Positions 24,926 to 38,032 of a stretch of 64,000 nt of DNA are shown here, piece after piece. The stretch's first letter is position 1, and each line of letters opens with the position of its first letter. This DNA comes from Dioscorea cayenensis subsp. rotundata (lineage: Eukaryota > Streptophyta > Magnoliopsida > Dioscoreales > Dioscoreaceae). A program made the position numbers and the translations under genes. The stretch is taken from the NCBI RefSeq assembly GCF_009730915.1, contig NC_052474.1, forward strand, positions 21,177,501 to 21,241,500, given 5' to 3'. A model generated the notes under the pieces. That model was given only the letters and a program-made list of their open reading frames with translations. It had not been told where the DNA came from and did not search any database.

Positions 24926-26088
24926 TATATATATATATATGACAAGTAATTTAAAATATTTGAAACACTTAATCAAATAATTAGTGGAATAAAATGTTTG
25001 TTTATTCCACGAGATATTCTAAAGCATGATTTAATGATAATTAATAAGGCCTTTACCATTTAATTTATACTTTTATACAGAAATTTTAAAATAATTTACC
25101 ATAACTACCTAAGTTATAGTTTCTAACTATGACCCGTTGTCGGTATATAATTAAAAAAAACTATAAAAAAAACACCCATATTTATTCATATAATTAAAAA
25201 TAACAGTGTATTTTTCTTCTGGTTTGATTGTTGATATCCAAGAGCCTATAAACCTTTAATTATTTCAGGGTAAAGTTACTGAGAGTGAAACTCACATCAC
25301 TTTTTGAAATGTACCTTTAAAGGTTGGACCAACTACCATTGGTCATATTTATTTTTCAATAAAAAAAAATAATGTATAGTTCAGTTTTATATAAAATTTT
25401 CCAATTGATCAGTCATAGAAACATTCAATAAATAAACTTAATATATATATAGTTTTTATATAAATATAATAATAATCACATATTTTTGTAATTATTTATT
25501 TTTGATCTATACATCCTAACAACTTTCAAAATTATTTTGAAGAAAAACCACAACCAAATAACTACCAAAAAAACCCTCCAATCACTTATTTTTTTAGTCA
25601 TATGAGAATTAATCATTCAACCAGCACACCCTCAACGAGGAACAAATAATTTGAGCTGTGAGCATGTACTCATAATCAGTGATCTGTTACCATTATTGTT
25701 TTTAATGATTCTTGAACTCGAGATATTTTAATTGTTTTACCTTTGTTTTTCACAATAAAATCAAATATTGCTAGGTTATGAGCTTTTTAGTTTCCAACCA
25801 CTCTTTACTTGCTTTATCTGATATATAATGTGTTTAAATTGATAATATATATGTTAAACAAATTTTTTTCCGCCTGACAAAATAAAAAGTTCTAAAAGAC
25901 TTTAAAAAAAAAACAAACAAGCTTTGAAAGATGACCATTATTTTTTTTTCCTTGCTTTTGTTTTTATTTACAACATGGGTAAGTCTTTCTACATACACTT
26001 TATTTACATCTTAAGATTCTCAACCAAGAGAACCATTGCTATATAATTGTAGTTAATATATATATATATATATATATAGATATATATA

Positions 26089-26336
26089 TGAGGGTCATTT
26101 TTTTATGGACGTCCATAGATAAAAAATCTATAGATACCTCATTATCAATCGTTAGATTTCAATCCAATAGCTAATATTTATAAACAGTAATTACTACAAT
26201 AACTTATACAGTAAAAACTGTTTGAAACAATATAAAAAACAGTAATAATATTCATCAATGTTGACTGTTAGATCGTGATCCAACGACTGATAATTAGACA
26301 TTTATAAATTTATTTCTCTGTGGACGTCCACAGAGA

Positions 26337-26338
<2 letters not shown>
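26089..26338. mobile_element. MITE copy B of the same family
   Basis: Same organisation as 24673-24925. Left end 'tggacgtccatagataaaaa', right end 'tctgtggacgtccacagag', interior with 'cgttagatttcaatccaat' and 'ctgttagatcgtgatccaac' as inverted relatives. Each end holds the palindrome GGACGTCC. TA runs on both sides. Confidence 0.6.
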
Positions 26339-26376
<38 letters not shown>

Positions 26377-26448
26377 AAGAAATAAGTAAATAACTTGGCA
26401 ACTACTTCCCAATGGGATGACGTTTGACAAAATGAATGAAATGATCAC

Positions 26449-26596
26449 GTGGGCTGCTGCTATAAGAGCCATTCAACTCTTTGTAATGACAATTATATAA
26501 AGCACTTATCATTGTACGGAGGGGCGGGCTGCTGTTATAAGAGCCAATCAACTCTTTGTAATAACAATTATATAAGGTACTTATCATTGTACCGTT
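26449..26596. repeat. Two-copy tandem repeat of about 75 bp
   Basis: Units starting at 26449 and 26527 both begin GGGCTGCTG(C/T)TATAAGAGCC and end at CTTATCATTGTAC, with a few substitutions. No coding role seen. Confidence 0.7.
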
Positions 26597-29135
26597 TAAA
26601 TAAAAGGAGCTTTAATATGTTCATAGTTGCAAGCTAATTATATGATTAAATTGATTAATTTGGTTTAAATTCATGTAGATGGTAATGTTAAGTATGTTCA
26701 TAGTTTTTTCAAATCTATGGACTTTTGATAAATTTGACAGCTTCTATTTGTCGAGTAGCTAGTAGAATTATTCTTAATTATTGTATTTTAGCACTGTTAG
26801 CTTCTAAAAAATATTATATATGAAATGATGTTCCGAGATTTCAAATTTAACGGCACCTAGAGATGATGAGCTTTATATATTCACATATTTATTGAGCGAT
26901 TTATTTGAAAATAAACAGAAAAATAATACGAAGTTTTGAAGATTTAGATTTTTTTAATTATACAAATAAATTTGTGTACAAAGTTTATATAATTATGGGA
27001 AAACTAAGGAATTTTTTGAAAAAACACCGCATAAAAAAAATTCACAACTCATTTGACTGGAACGCAACAATCGTATTTTTAAAAAAAAATGTACACCTTT
27101 TTCTGCTATAATTTTTAAAACTGCTTATATGATTCTTTCTTGGATTTCTGCAGATTCTGAATCACATCAACAAAGGTCTCGGAAGGTGTTCGAAAAGATA
27201 AAAGCTCTCCTTAAACTTTTTGCACTCAGATCCACCGACCTCACTCGACGATATGGCGACCAACCTCGACTCAGGAGTAATTGCATCACTGCCTCTCGAG
27301 ATGGCCTCCTGTCTCCCGATGGTCGACTACGGCCTGCAGTTTCCTGCGCTTTTTTTCCTTTTCTTTTTTCTCTACTCCTTATTTTCCTCATCTCTGGTGA
27401 GGATAACTGTTTACTTTTTCCTCTGTTTGTTATGTTTGTTATTTTCACCCTTTTACTTTGTTTTCCCAGTTTCTTTTCTCATTAATAAATTCGTGGTTTA
27501 TCTACTTTATTCAAAAAAAAAACTCATTTGTTTATTGATAAAATCAAACAAAAAAATATTAAATTATTTTGTTTTTTTTACAACACTTTGAAATCCGGAA
27601 ATCAATCCAAATTCATTGTTTGCGTATATAACAATAAGTGCGTAGATAATGAAGCACAATTAGTGTTAAAATTTTATTTTTAATTTTTTTAACTTTATAA
27701 TTAAGATATAAATTTATAAATATAAGTTACGATTCTACCATATATTCAAATCATCACCAAAAAATATTAAAAAATTCCGACGAACTTTAAAACTTGCATT
27801 GAATGGCACTCTAACCAAAACATTTTGGCATATGTTATTAGAATTTTTCAACAATAATTGATGCAACGAATGACCCTTGCTATTGATTTGAGATAATATA
27901 ATTTTATTTTTTGAAAAAATTAAAAAAACTTGTGGTTCGCATTTTGCCGACAAAGTTTTTTTATTTTTAATTTATATAATTTCTTCGGTTAACAAACGTT
28001 AACTCTTTCTTATTTGGTGAAAAGTAAAATCATTTATCATTTCAGTTAAAAGTCTACCACTTGAGATTATATATATATATATATATTGTGATTTTATTTT
28101 TTAGTAAAATTTTGGGGAAAAATTAATAGAAAGAAATAAAATCATATGGCCTATGCTTTAAATGAAATAATGATTCCGCTCTTACCAAATATGTAAAAAA
28201 TAGCACGTTAACATTTTTTCTTTTTATCAGCCAGAGAAATCATATAATTTAAAAATTAAAAAAAATAACAATTTTTGACTTATTTTCACAAAAATGAGAA
28301 ACCACACGGTTTTTTTTTTAAAAATTTTTGTTTTTCTTTTTCATATAGAATACATTCATTACTAAAGCCAACTGCCTATTGAGAATAAAAGATTAACAAT
28401 TTGACCTACAATAAAAGAGTGTTATTTTATTCATCCCAAAATAGCAATTTAAAGATTTGACTCCGTTTTAATTTTTTAATGCAACGGTGGTTAGCTTGAT
28501 TTGTGGCTTGAAGTGTTCAAATGCTAAACTTAAAAGAAAATCTAGTTCATAACTTATAAATTTAGAAAAATCATAATCTAAAATTCAAGAAATATTTGAA
28601 GATACAAATGATCTTAAAACTTGAAAAATAAAATAAATTAAAATAAAGGACACTAAGTAAATGGTGACATATTCAAGTATTACAGTTCTTTTTTTGTATG
28701 ATGGCCAGATAGAAAAAAAAAAATTGGGGAAAAAAGTTTCTACTTCTTTTAAGTACAGCCAAATCCATGAATTTATGGTTTTTTAATGATATTAATAAAA
28801 TAAATTTGTTATTTTATTTTATCTTTATTTGCATTGATTCTTAATGGGAAGTTTTTATAATAGAATTTACGGTAAGAGTAATGCTATATACAACTAACTG
28901 GTTGCACGAACCACGTGGCTGGTGACGTGTAATCCAGTTAATTTTAATTAGTTTTAACTATGATGATAATATCTTTTTGTTAGTCACTTTTATCTCTCCC
29001 TCTTTTAAAATATATTTTTTCACCTCTCCCGTGCCCTCACACTCTCTCTCTTTCTTTCTCCCGTGCCCTAGCCGCTGCTCTCCCATGTCGTAGGTGCCGC
29101 CGCCGGAGAGCTCTCCCGTGCCCTAGCCGCCAGAG

Positions 29136-30361
29136 TTACTTCGATCTCGGATGCCACTCTCCCACACCTCTCTCCCGTGCCCTCACTCTCTCTCTCTCCC
29201 GTACCCTAATCGCCGCTCTCCCATGCCGTAGTTGCCGCCGCCGGAGATCTCTCCAAGCTTTGTATTCATTTAAACCTCCAAGCTTTTCAGGAACTTTCTT
29301 CATTATATGCCAAAGGCAAAGTCGATGATGGGACTTTGGGAAAACCACTCTATCAGCGCCTTGAATAGCCATACATTGGTCTGTAATAATTGATTTAGGA
29401 GCTTTGCCTGACATACACTGCAACCAAGTTTTAAATAGCCAAACATAAGTTTCAGTATCTTCCTTCGACAATAACCCACAACCAAATAATATTGTTTGTC
29501 CATGGTGGTTTACACCAACAAATGGAGCAAATGACATGTCATACTTATTCGTTAAGTATGTTGTATCAAAAGAAATCACGTCACCAAATGCTTCATAAGC
29601 GGCAATAGACCTTGCATCTGCCCAAAAAACATTTCTGAAACGGCCTTCCCCATCCATGTCAATCAAATGAAAAAAATTTACGTTTCTTTGTTGCATGCGA
29701 GAGAAATATTTTCCAAGTGCCTCTGCATCGCCAACTCCAAGCCTAAATTCCCTTGCTTTGGCAATGTAATTCCTACAGTCTTTCTCAGTGTATGTTAAAT
29801 TTTTATATCCCCCACTTTCAACCGCTAGGAAATGAAAATTTTTGCTAAGGCTAATTCCCGCTTGGTCATTTAATTCAAGTCTTCTTTTCACATATGCATC
29901 AATTTCCTTATTGCACTTCTGAAAACGAGATTTTTTCGGCTAAGAGCATGATTATGCTCTAAATGAGCACCCAAAATAGTAAACTGCCCATCATTGCTAA
30001 CAATAATGTTAATTTTGGCCGGACAATTTACTTTAGTTGATAGTCTTGGATTGAAGGAATTTTTTGATGTAGATATCCGTTTGCCACCTCTTGCACATGC
30101 TAGCGTATAATACTTCAATTTTCCATCATCTCCCAATCTTGTGCTTTTTTTTGTGATGCCAAACCCTTCTCCTATAGAATACTGAAGATAGAAATTGTAA
30201 ACTTCTTCCTCAGAACCATATATCATACCGACCTTTGGCACAATTTTTTCAGATGATTCTAATTGAACCAAATTTTCTCTATGAGGTATTTCTAAGCTTG
30301 AAGATCCATCTCCCATCTCATTTTTTTCTTGCTCAGAAAAACTAACTACCAATTCTTCCAT
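29136..30361 (-). pseudogene. Frameshifted, truncated FAR1-type transposase
   Basis: Starts at the ATG 30361. The FAR1 DNA-binding domain is readable to HLEHNHALS, then a one-base loss at about 29935-29942 shifts the frame to a stop at 29888. The original frame resumes (VKRRLELNDQAG, ISFDTTYLTNKYD, SIITDQCMAIQG) to KVPEKLGGL, retaining the first two catalytic Asp positions. There the sequence jumps into GC-rich TIR DNA, giving a meaningless R/E-rich tail. The third catalytic residue, SWIM finger and C-terminus are deleted. It is clearly homologous to 7391-9613 but diverged, so it is not a direct daughter copy. Confidence 0.92.
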
Positions 30362-31080
30362 GTTCTTGTTGCTTTAGGTCTATATTGAAGGACAAATGAT
30401 AAATACAACAAATTAATATATTCAAAGACAAATGTTAAATACAACGAATGATAAAGACAAATGAATTAATGGACAATTAAGTCACCCAACCTTAGGTCTA
30501 TATTGAAGGACAAATGATAAATACAGCAAATTAATATATTAAAAGACAAATGTTAACTACAACAAATGATAAAGACAAATGAATTAATGGACAACTAAGT
30601 CACCCAACCTTGCATCACTTAGGTGAATATTCCTACAATCCTATTTTTAGGATTTCTATTTTTTCAAACAAATCATTTTTTCAAAAATAAATAAATTTGA
30701 CCAAAACCCTTGCAATGTTTTATTTAAGTATTTACTGTTTTAAATATATAAACAAATGGTGAATTAATCGCCAATTAAGTAACCCAGTTTTGCATCATCT
30801 TACAAACCTATGTTAAGAATTCAATTTTTGTAAAACAAAATCAATTGTAAAACCAAGGTTTCATCTAGATTATGGATTTAAGTTACAAAGAAATCTACCA
30901 CCATGATTATGCATTGAATGTAAATTTCCAGTCTCATGATTCATACAAGCTTCTTTATACCTGATTCCAGTGACAATGAAGGGGAGCAAAGCGACGATAA
31001 GGTCAATAAGTGACGAGTAACAGAACAAGCTTGATTTGAGAAGAGACGTAGGAGTGAGGAGACCGGCATCCGTGGTCGGA
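30362..31080. other. Non-coding interior of the deleted MULE
   Basis: AT-rich leader side of the broken transposase. It holds a direct repeat of about 115 bp (around 30371-30488 and 30493-30608), sharing 'taggtctatattgaaggaca', 'aaatgataaa' and 'agtcacccaacctt'. Confidence 0.6.
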
Positions 31081-31193
31081 GAATCTCTAGCGGCTAGGGC
31101 ACAGAAGAGCTTGGGACCGGGAGAGTGGCATCTGAGACGGGAGAACTCTCCGGCGGCGGCAGCTACGGCATGGGAGAGCGGCGACTAGGGCAC

Positions 31194-31198
<5 letters not shown>

Positions 31199-31238
<40 letters not shown>
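31199..31238. repeat. (GA)n microsatellite in the right TIR of the deleted MULE
   Basis: About 20 uninterrupted GA units, with shorter GA runs nearby (31251-31278). The left TIR has only short CT runs at the matching place, so the repeat expanded after insertion. Confidence 0.85.
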
Positions 31239-31240
<2 letters not shown>

Positions 31241-31419
31241 AGGGCACGGGAGAGAGAAAGAGGGAGAGAGAGAGAGAGTAAGGGCATGGGAGAGTGATTA
31301 ACAAAAAGATATTATCATTATAGTTAAAACTAATTAAAACTAACTGGATTACACGTCACCAGCCACGTGGTTCGTGTGGCTGGTTTGTGTAACCATTTAG
31401 TTGTATATAGCATTACTCT

Positions 31420-31821
31420 TTAGGGGCCGTTTGGTTCGTGGTAATGACATATTACCACGTAACGTGATTACCATGGTAATATGAGTGGGAATGTTATATG
31501 GTTGGGAATATTGTGGTAATTTAATATAACCATGTTTGGTTGGGAACTCTTATTACCGGGAATAATTCATTACCGTGTTTGGTTGCTATGGTAATCTATT
31601 TGTTAAAATATACAAAGTTATAAGATTACCACGGTAATCCAAGATAGACACCAAATTTAGTGGTAATGGGATTAGCACTTTCTTGGTAATATTTATAAGT
31701 TGGTAATGTGATATTACCATCCAGATTACCACTTGTGCAATGCCAAACGTGGTAATATTTTTAGATTACCACGTAACACGTGGTAATCTTTCTACATTAC
31801 CGCGAACCAAACGGCCCCTTA
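31420..31821. mobile_element. PIF/Harbinger-like MITE with TTA duplication and GGTAAT array
   Basis: The body 31423-31818 (396 bp) lies between TTA at 31420-31422 and 31819-31821. Ends are GGGGCCGTTTGGTTCG and its complement. A TTA duplication and this end sequence fit PIF/Harbinger Tourist-type MITEs. The interior carries more than a dozen copies of GGTAAT/ATTACC in both orientations, often as GTGGTAAT or TTACCACG. Confidence 0.85.
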
Positions 31822-32000
31822 GGGTAATCAAAGTTACAGAATCTTTAATAGAAATAGCACGCTCATTTAAAATATAAATAATTAAAAATTAATTTATAAA
31901 TTCATTATGTTTTCCAAGTGAATGACCCCCACAATATATTATTAAAATCATTATTTCATTGTTAAAATAAAAGCTGAATATAAGGAGAGAATCAATCTTG

Positions 32001-32348
32001 TATCAAATGGGTCAAAATATCAAAATAGTCTCTTTATTTGTGTTTTTTCGGCATTTTAGTCCCTCTAATATAAAATCTGTTTTTTTGTCCTCGTATTTAT
32101 ATAATTTTATTCTTTTAGTCCCTCCAATTGACAAATCTATCTTTTTGGTCTTTCCAGCTAATGAACTAGAGGGACCAAAAAAGATAAAAATATATAAATA
32201 CGAGGACCAAAAGAGCAGATTTTATAGCTAAAAGATGAAAATGTGTAAATACGAGAAAAAAAAAGAGCTGATTTTATATCAGAGGGATTAAAGAGGTGAA
32301 AAAACGCAAAATAGAATGACCATTTTGGATATTTACACCCTATCAAAT
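32001..32348. mobile_element. MITE with 8-bp duplication, hAT-like
   Basis: The body 32009-32340 (332 bp) is flanked by TATCAAAT at 32001-32008 and 32341-32348. Ends are inverted and extend far inward (GGGTCAAAATATCAAAATAG against GGGTGTAAATATCCAAAATG), making most of the element a hairpin. An 8-bp TSD suggests hAT; a MULE origin cannot be excluded. Confidence 0.75.
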
Positions 32349-32504
32349 ATAATCAATTTAGTTTTTTTTTTAATTTATTTTTAAAACTACATCACAATAA
32401 ATGTGACTTGACCTATGAGAGTTATAGCCAATGACTATCCACCTACTGGTTATATAACCAACCAAAACACTGAAGGGACTTTTTTTTTAAAATATATATA
32501 TATA

Positions 32505-33622
32505 TTGTTGTTTTAAATTAATTACTAAAATAAGCATTTCTATAATTATTTATCAAAATAGATATTTCTATTTTTTTAATATCAAATTGTAATTTTTTTA
32601 AATAGTTGTGGGTTCCACTATTTTTTAAATATTAGAATTTTTTTTTTTTTAAAAAAATTGTAGGTCCCACAAGTTTTTTAATATGAAAATTTATATTTTT
32701 AAAAAACTAGGATGAGTCCTACTAGTTTTTTTAAATTAAAAATAATTTTACACTAAAACCCTTATAATTTCATAAAAAATTTTATAACTAGTTTTATTCC
32801 CACTTCTACTTTCACTAATTCTATTTTCACTAATTATAATAGATAAAAATTATGGGTAATTTTCGGTCAAAATTTTAAATGATAAAAATTGTTGTGGTTA
32901 AAACTTTTTATATAAATAAAAATTAAAATTATCTCTAATATTAGATTAGCCAAAAATGTAATCGTTAGCGTAGTGAGAGAATCGAGCGATTGATCGGGAT
33001 AAGTATGGTGCAGTTGTTCAGGGACAAATTGTTAGAATCTCGATAGCCATTTCGGTAACTCATTATATGACTCCTCCCACATGGCTATCAACATTACAAC
33101 AATTTATCACTGGGACAACTTACCACCAATAATTTATTCCATCAATCCCTCAATAATACTCTCTATCTACCCAAACAATTACATCTTTGACTATTCTATT
33201 ATTGGAGATCATTTTAATTTTTATTTATATAAAAAGTTTTAACCACAACGATTTTTATTTTTTAAAAATTTTGACCGAATATTACCCATAATTTTTATCT
33301 GCTAGAATTAGTGAAAGTAGAACTGGAAATAAAACTAGTTATAAAAAATTTTATGAAATTATAAGGGTTTTAGTGTAAATTTTTTTTTTAATTTAAAAAA
33401 ACTAGTAGGACCATCCCAATTTAAAAAAAAAATTTAATATTAAAAAACTAGTGGGGCCTGCATTTTTTTTAAAAAAAAATAAAATTTAATATTAAAAAAA
33501 TTAGTGGACCTCACAACTATTTAAAAAAATCAAAATTTAATATTAAAAAAAAATAAAAATACCTATTTTGATAAATAATTGTAGAAATTCCTATTATAGT
33601 AATTAATTAAAAAAAGCAATAT
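32505..33622. mobile_element. Foldback element with ~430-bp arms
   Basis: The left arm (about 32505-32945) reappears inverted at about 33200-33622. Shared landmarks include AATTAATTACT(A/T), ATAATTATTTATCAAAATAG, TATAACTAGTTTTAT and TAAAACCCTTATAATTTCAT. The loop of about 250 bp is less AT-rich and unidentified. No transposase. The same core motifs recur in the smaller foldback at 40575-41012. Confidence 0.7.
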
Positions 33623-33889
33623 TAAAAAAAAAACCAAATAATTAAAGGCATTCAATCACAAAAACATAATTTTTTTAAATTTCAAAAATAAAAATTTTTC
33701 ATGTGTTTTTTCACACATATTTTTCATATGAAAATATATTTATTAAAATATTTGGTCCTAGAAAAACATTTGAGATTAATTTTTTTTAAATATTAAATCT
33801 AACTATAAATTATTATAATATCAAGTAAATAAATAAATAATTGCAAAAGCACTAATTCAACACATGAAGAATATTCACATAGCACCCAC

Positions 33890-33897
33890 TATATAAC
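33890..33897 (+). promoter_or_regulatory. Probable TATA box of the IPMS gene
   Basis: CTATATAA 68 bases before the start codon at 33965, allowing a leader of about 40 bases. The upstream 250 bp is AT-rich; the foldback element ends only about 270 bp from this box. Confidence 0.6.
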
Positions 33898-33964
33898 AAG
33901 ATGTACCACCCACCACTTATCAAAACACATATTCCTACATTACAAACTTTCACCACCACCACCA

Positions 33965-36900
33965 ATGGCCATCTCAGACCAGTCCGTCACCACCGGCAAC
34001 GGCGGCTCCGGCGAAGTCTGCACGGCCGCCGCCGGCGAGAACCGCCCATCTCATCCCAATTACATTCCCAATCACATAGATAACCCTTCATATGTGCGCA
34101 TTCTTGACACCACTCTCCGAGACGGCGAGCAAGCTCCCGGGGCCGCCATGACTACAGAGCAAAAGCTCGATGTCGCCCGACTTCTCGCCCACCTCGGCGT
34201 TGACATCATCGAAGCCGGCTTTCCTTGCTCCTCTCCGGAAAGTTTCAACGCTGCTAAAGCCATTGCAATTGATGTTGGGTGCCACCCGGTGATAGCCGGA
34301 GGTCATGTGCCGGTGATTGGCGTGGTGGCTAGGAGTAATAAGAAGGATATAGATATTGCATGGGATGCAGTGAAACATGCTTGTCATCCACGTATCAATA
34401 CTTTTATTGCCACTAGTGACATTCATATGAAACATAAGTTGAGGATGTCAAAGGAGGTGGTGGTTAAGACGGCGGTGGAGATGGTGGCTTATGCACGTAG
34501 TCTTGGTTGTAATGATGTTGCTTTTGCTGCAGAAGATGCTGGCAGGTTTGTTTGCATTTTACTTTCTTTTCATATATATATATATATAAATGTTCTTCAT
34601 ATTTGAATGTTATAAGGTAATTAACATAGGTGAGTAAAAAGAATGGAAAATAAAAATATGTTGTTAATAGTTGTGGGTTCAACTAGTTTTTATTTAAGGC
34701 GTCCTGAAGGTAGCTAGCCTTCATAATATAAGATTAGTACGTATATAGATGTAGACCATTATAGGAGTTCCAGCTGTATGTATTTCTCATTTTATATTAG
34801 ATGAAACTCTTTTATAAAATTATAAGGGTTTAGTGTAAACTCTTTTATCTCATTTAAAACCTATCAAAATCTATTAATTTTTTAATATAATTTAATTGTA
34901 TCTTATATTTTCTCTCTAAACAAAGTATTTTAATTTTTTTTTAAAAAATGGATTAGTATGTCAACAATAAAAGGTAAGTTGGAAAAAAAAACTATTTAAT
35001 GGTTGATAAATTTTTCTCAATGAATATATAAAAAAGACCAAAATAAAGCCATAAGTACATAGGACCTGAGGGAGTATATATCATAAATTTAGAAAAAAAA
35101 ATGATTAAATTTTAGCGTGCATTTAATTTAGACGAGGAAACGTAACTATTAGATAATAATTAAATTTTGTACTATTTGAATTTTAAGGTAACGTGGGTCA
35201 GTGGGTGGCTTAGAAAAAGCATGAAAAATGGAATCACTATTTGATAAATATATTGTATTATTTGAATATTAAGGTTACGTGTATGACTTAGGAAAAAAGC
35301 ATGGAAAAATGACATAAATTGTTAGGTTACCAGCAAATACAATTGCAATTTGTTAACGACTTGGAAGACAAAAAGACACTGACTCATAGAAAATAGGCAT
35401 GGGTTAAGGTTACGTGTATTTTTTTGAATATTAAAGTTACGTGTATTTGTCTATTTTATTTTTAAAAAAAAATCATAAGAATTGTGCGCGGTTTGTCTAG
35501 TGTTAGTATATTTATTTTATTTTTTTTGACACTAGCTAGGTGATAAGCACCCTTATATAAGATTAATAATTATAAACGTGTACTAAAGAATTTTACATAA
35601 AAAATTGATATCAATATGTCAAAAAGTCATTGATGTATATTTATGTGTAGAAAATAGAAGATAAGTTTTAAATAATAATAATAGTAATAATAATAATGAT
35701 GCTGGATGAATTTGTTGACCAAAAGGGTCAAAACTAGTAATATACTATATGATAAATTTATAAAAGTAAATGATTGATAAGTATTCAATTAATGGTAAAT
35801 TAAGAAAAAGTAGAAGTGCCCCTCTATTGTGAAATATATGTTATTTTGAGAAAATCTTTTTATTTCAAAATAGTTGCCCTTTTATAATATTAAAACGATA
35901 TTTATTTATTTTTATTTTTAATTTTTTAATTTTTTAAGTTATATAAATAAAAAAAGTTGTATTCATAGTCTCAAGAATAAGTTATGTTTAAAAAAAAAAC
36001 AGTACTTTAGTTGGTATGAATAAAAAAATTAAAGAATTTTCATTTTATAACTCTTGTTTATCTTTGAAAATTATCTTATGGTTTTAAGAAAAAAATAAAA
36101 TAAATAAATTTATGTAATTAAAGATTAAAATGACCATTCATTTAGTTTTAAAACAGTGTGATGAATTATAATGTAATAAATAGGATTAAAGTTTTCTAGA
36201 ATGATTGAAAGTTTGACTAGAGTTTTTATCAATCAGACTAAACTAATAATTTAGAATTATATTATATGTAAAATATTTAGAATTCTAATATTTCAATCAT
36301 TTAAAAATTTAAAAATATTTAATCTCAAAAAATTATTTTTTCCTTTTTTATATGTTTTTTTTTCCTTTTTTGTTCATTTAGACGTATAAATCTAAATGTT
36401 TACTTTTTAATATATAATATTGTTTAAGCATTTTAGAAATTTAGTAAAGTTTTCAATAAAATGTTTATATTTCCACAAATGTCTTCAACTTGTTTACTCA
36501 ACTGCTTAAATCTAAGCATGCATGTGAAAATAGAAATAGATAGTTAATGAGAAGAGTAAGCACTTCTTATATCTAATTAAGCAGTTGAAAAATCAAAATT
36601 ACATATATATATATATATATATATGGAATATGTTTTAAAAAAAAATTATTATTAATTGATATTACTTAATTGATTAAAGTGATAATAAATATTGAAACAT
36701 ATATACAGGTCAGATAGAGAGTTTCTGCACCATGTATTGAATGAAGTGATAAAAGCAGGAGCCACAACCATCATCATCCCTGACACTGTTGGTTATAACA
36801 TGCCATCAGAGTATGCAAATCTCATTGCTGATATCAAGCTCAACACTTCAGGGGCTATCATTGCCACCCATTGTCACAATGATCTTGGCTTTGCCGCTGC

Positions 36901-37987
36901 TAACACTCTTGCTGTACTTCTCCTTAAGCTTCTTCTTAAATATATATATATATATATATATTAGAAGTAATTTTTTTTTTTAATGTCTATTAATTGGGAG
37001 CACTGAAAATATAGGGAGCTGAGGCTGGGGCAAGGCAATTAGAGGTCACAATAAATGGGATTGGAGAGAGAGCTGGAAATGCAGCACTTGAGGAGGTATT
37101 CTTTTCTATTATATTCCTATATTGTTAGTTCATGTTTTAATAAATAATTAAATAAATGTGTATTCTAATTCTTTGCAGGTTGTGATGGCAATCAAATGTA
37201 GAAAGGAATTGCTAGGACTTCATACAGGCATTGATACTAAATACATTGTTGCAGCAAGCAAAATGGTACCTTAATTCCATCATTATTTCATAATATATGT
37301 GTATATATATTTGAGCAACTCTCAGGTGAAGTGCCAACTATGTAATTCCATGCAGTTCTCAATATAATGTTTACAGCTATTTCAATAATGACTTAAGCTA
37401 GCAGGGTTGAGGTTGGTTCAGGGTTTATATATATATATATATATATATTTCTAAGACACTCTGCAATGATATTATTGAAAAATACACAAACACTATACCT
37501 CTCGCACTTCTACCTAAGTCAGCCTTCCTATATATATATATATATATATTGTTGTATGTTAATATTGATGAATGTTATATACGATATTTGTTTGTTTGTA
37601 TTTTTCTTATAAAATCAATATTATTATTATTATTGTTATTGTTGGTGTAGGTTGCGGAGTTCACCGGTTTATATGTGCAACCGCATAAAGCTATTGTTGG
37701 AGTTAATGCTTTTGCTCATGAAAGCGGTATTCATCAGGTATATATATACATTGTATTAATTTATACATATGTGATATTTAGAAGTTTTGACTTGTATAAT
37801 TTGTAATGATGTTTTATATGATTAGGACGGAGTTCTTAAATATAGAGGCACTTATGAAATTATCTCCCCTGAAGATATTGGTTTGTCTAGATCCAATGAG
37901 TCCGGTATTGTTCTTGGAAAACTTAGGTAATATGTCAATAATCTCAGAGTTCTATAAACATATCATGTAAACATTATATATATACTG

Positions 37988-38032
<45 letters not shown>

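Larger units (their letters stand above)
24453..28866. other. AT-rich intergenic region with MITEs and tandem repeat
   Basis: No gene recognised. It contains two copies of a MITE (24673 and 26089), a tandem duplication (26449-26596) and several (TA)n runs (24660, 24926, 26056-26090, 26341-26374, 28069-28086). An unidentified GC-richer open stretch at about 27129-27485 encodes no recognisable domain; its second half is a very hydrophobic, T-rich tract likely to be fortuitous. Confidence 0.5.
28867..31418 (-). mobile_element. Deleted FAR1-type MULE with long TIRs
   Basis: The body 28876-31418 starts GAGTAATGCTATATAC and ends with its reverse complement. The inverted ends share at least 110 bp at high identity (28876-28985 against 31290-31418) and continue as imperfect, repeat-rich inverted sequence (CCGCCGCCGGAGA and complement) to about 29260 and 31080. 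A 9-bp duplication is likely: TTACGGTAA at 28867-28875 matches TTAGGGTAA on the right once the MITE at 31423-31818 is removed, with one mismatch and a one-base offset. The transposase gene inside is truncated and frameshifted. Confidence 0.85.

Noticed and set aside
27129..27591. Two overlapping ORFs with hydrophobic C-termini
   Set aside because: No recognisable family; the hydrophobic half is a T-rich tract and no splice or promoter context supports a gene.
31087..31287. Ser/Leu/Arg-rich minus-strand ORF
   Set aside because: Translation of the GA microsatellite in a MULE terminal repeat.
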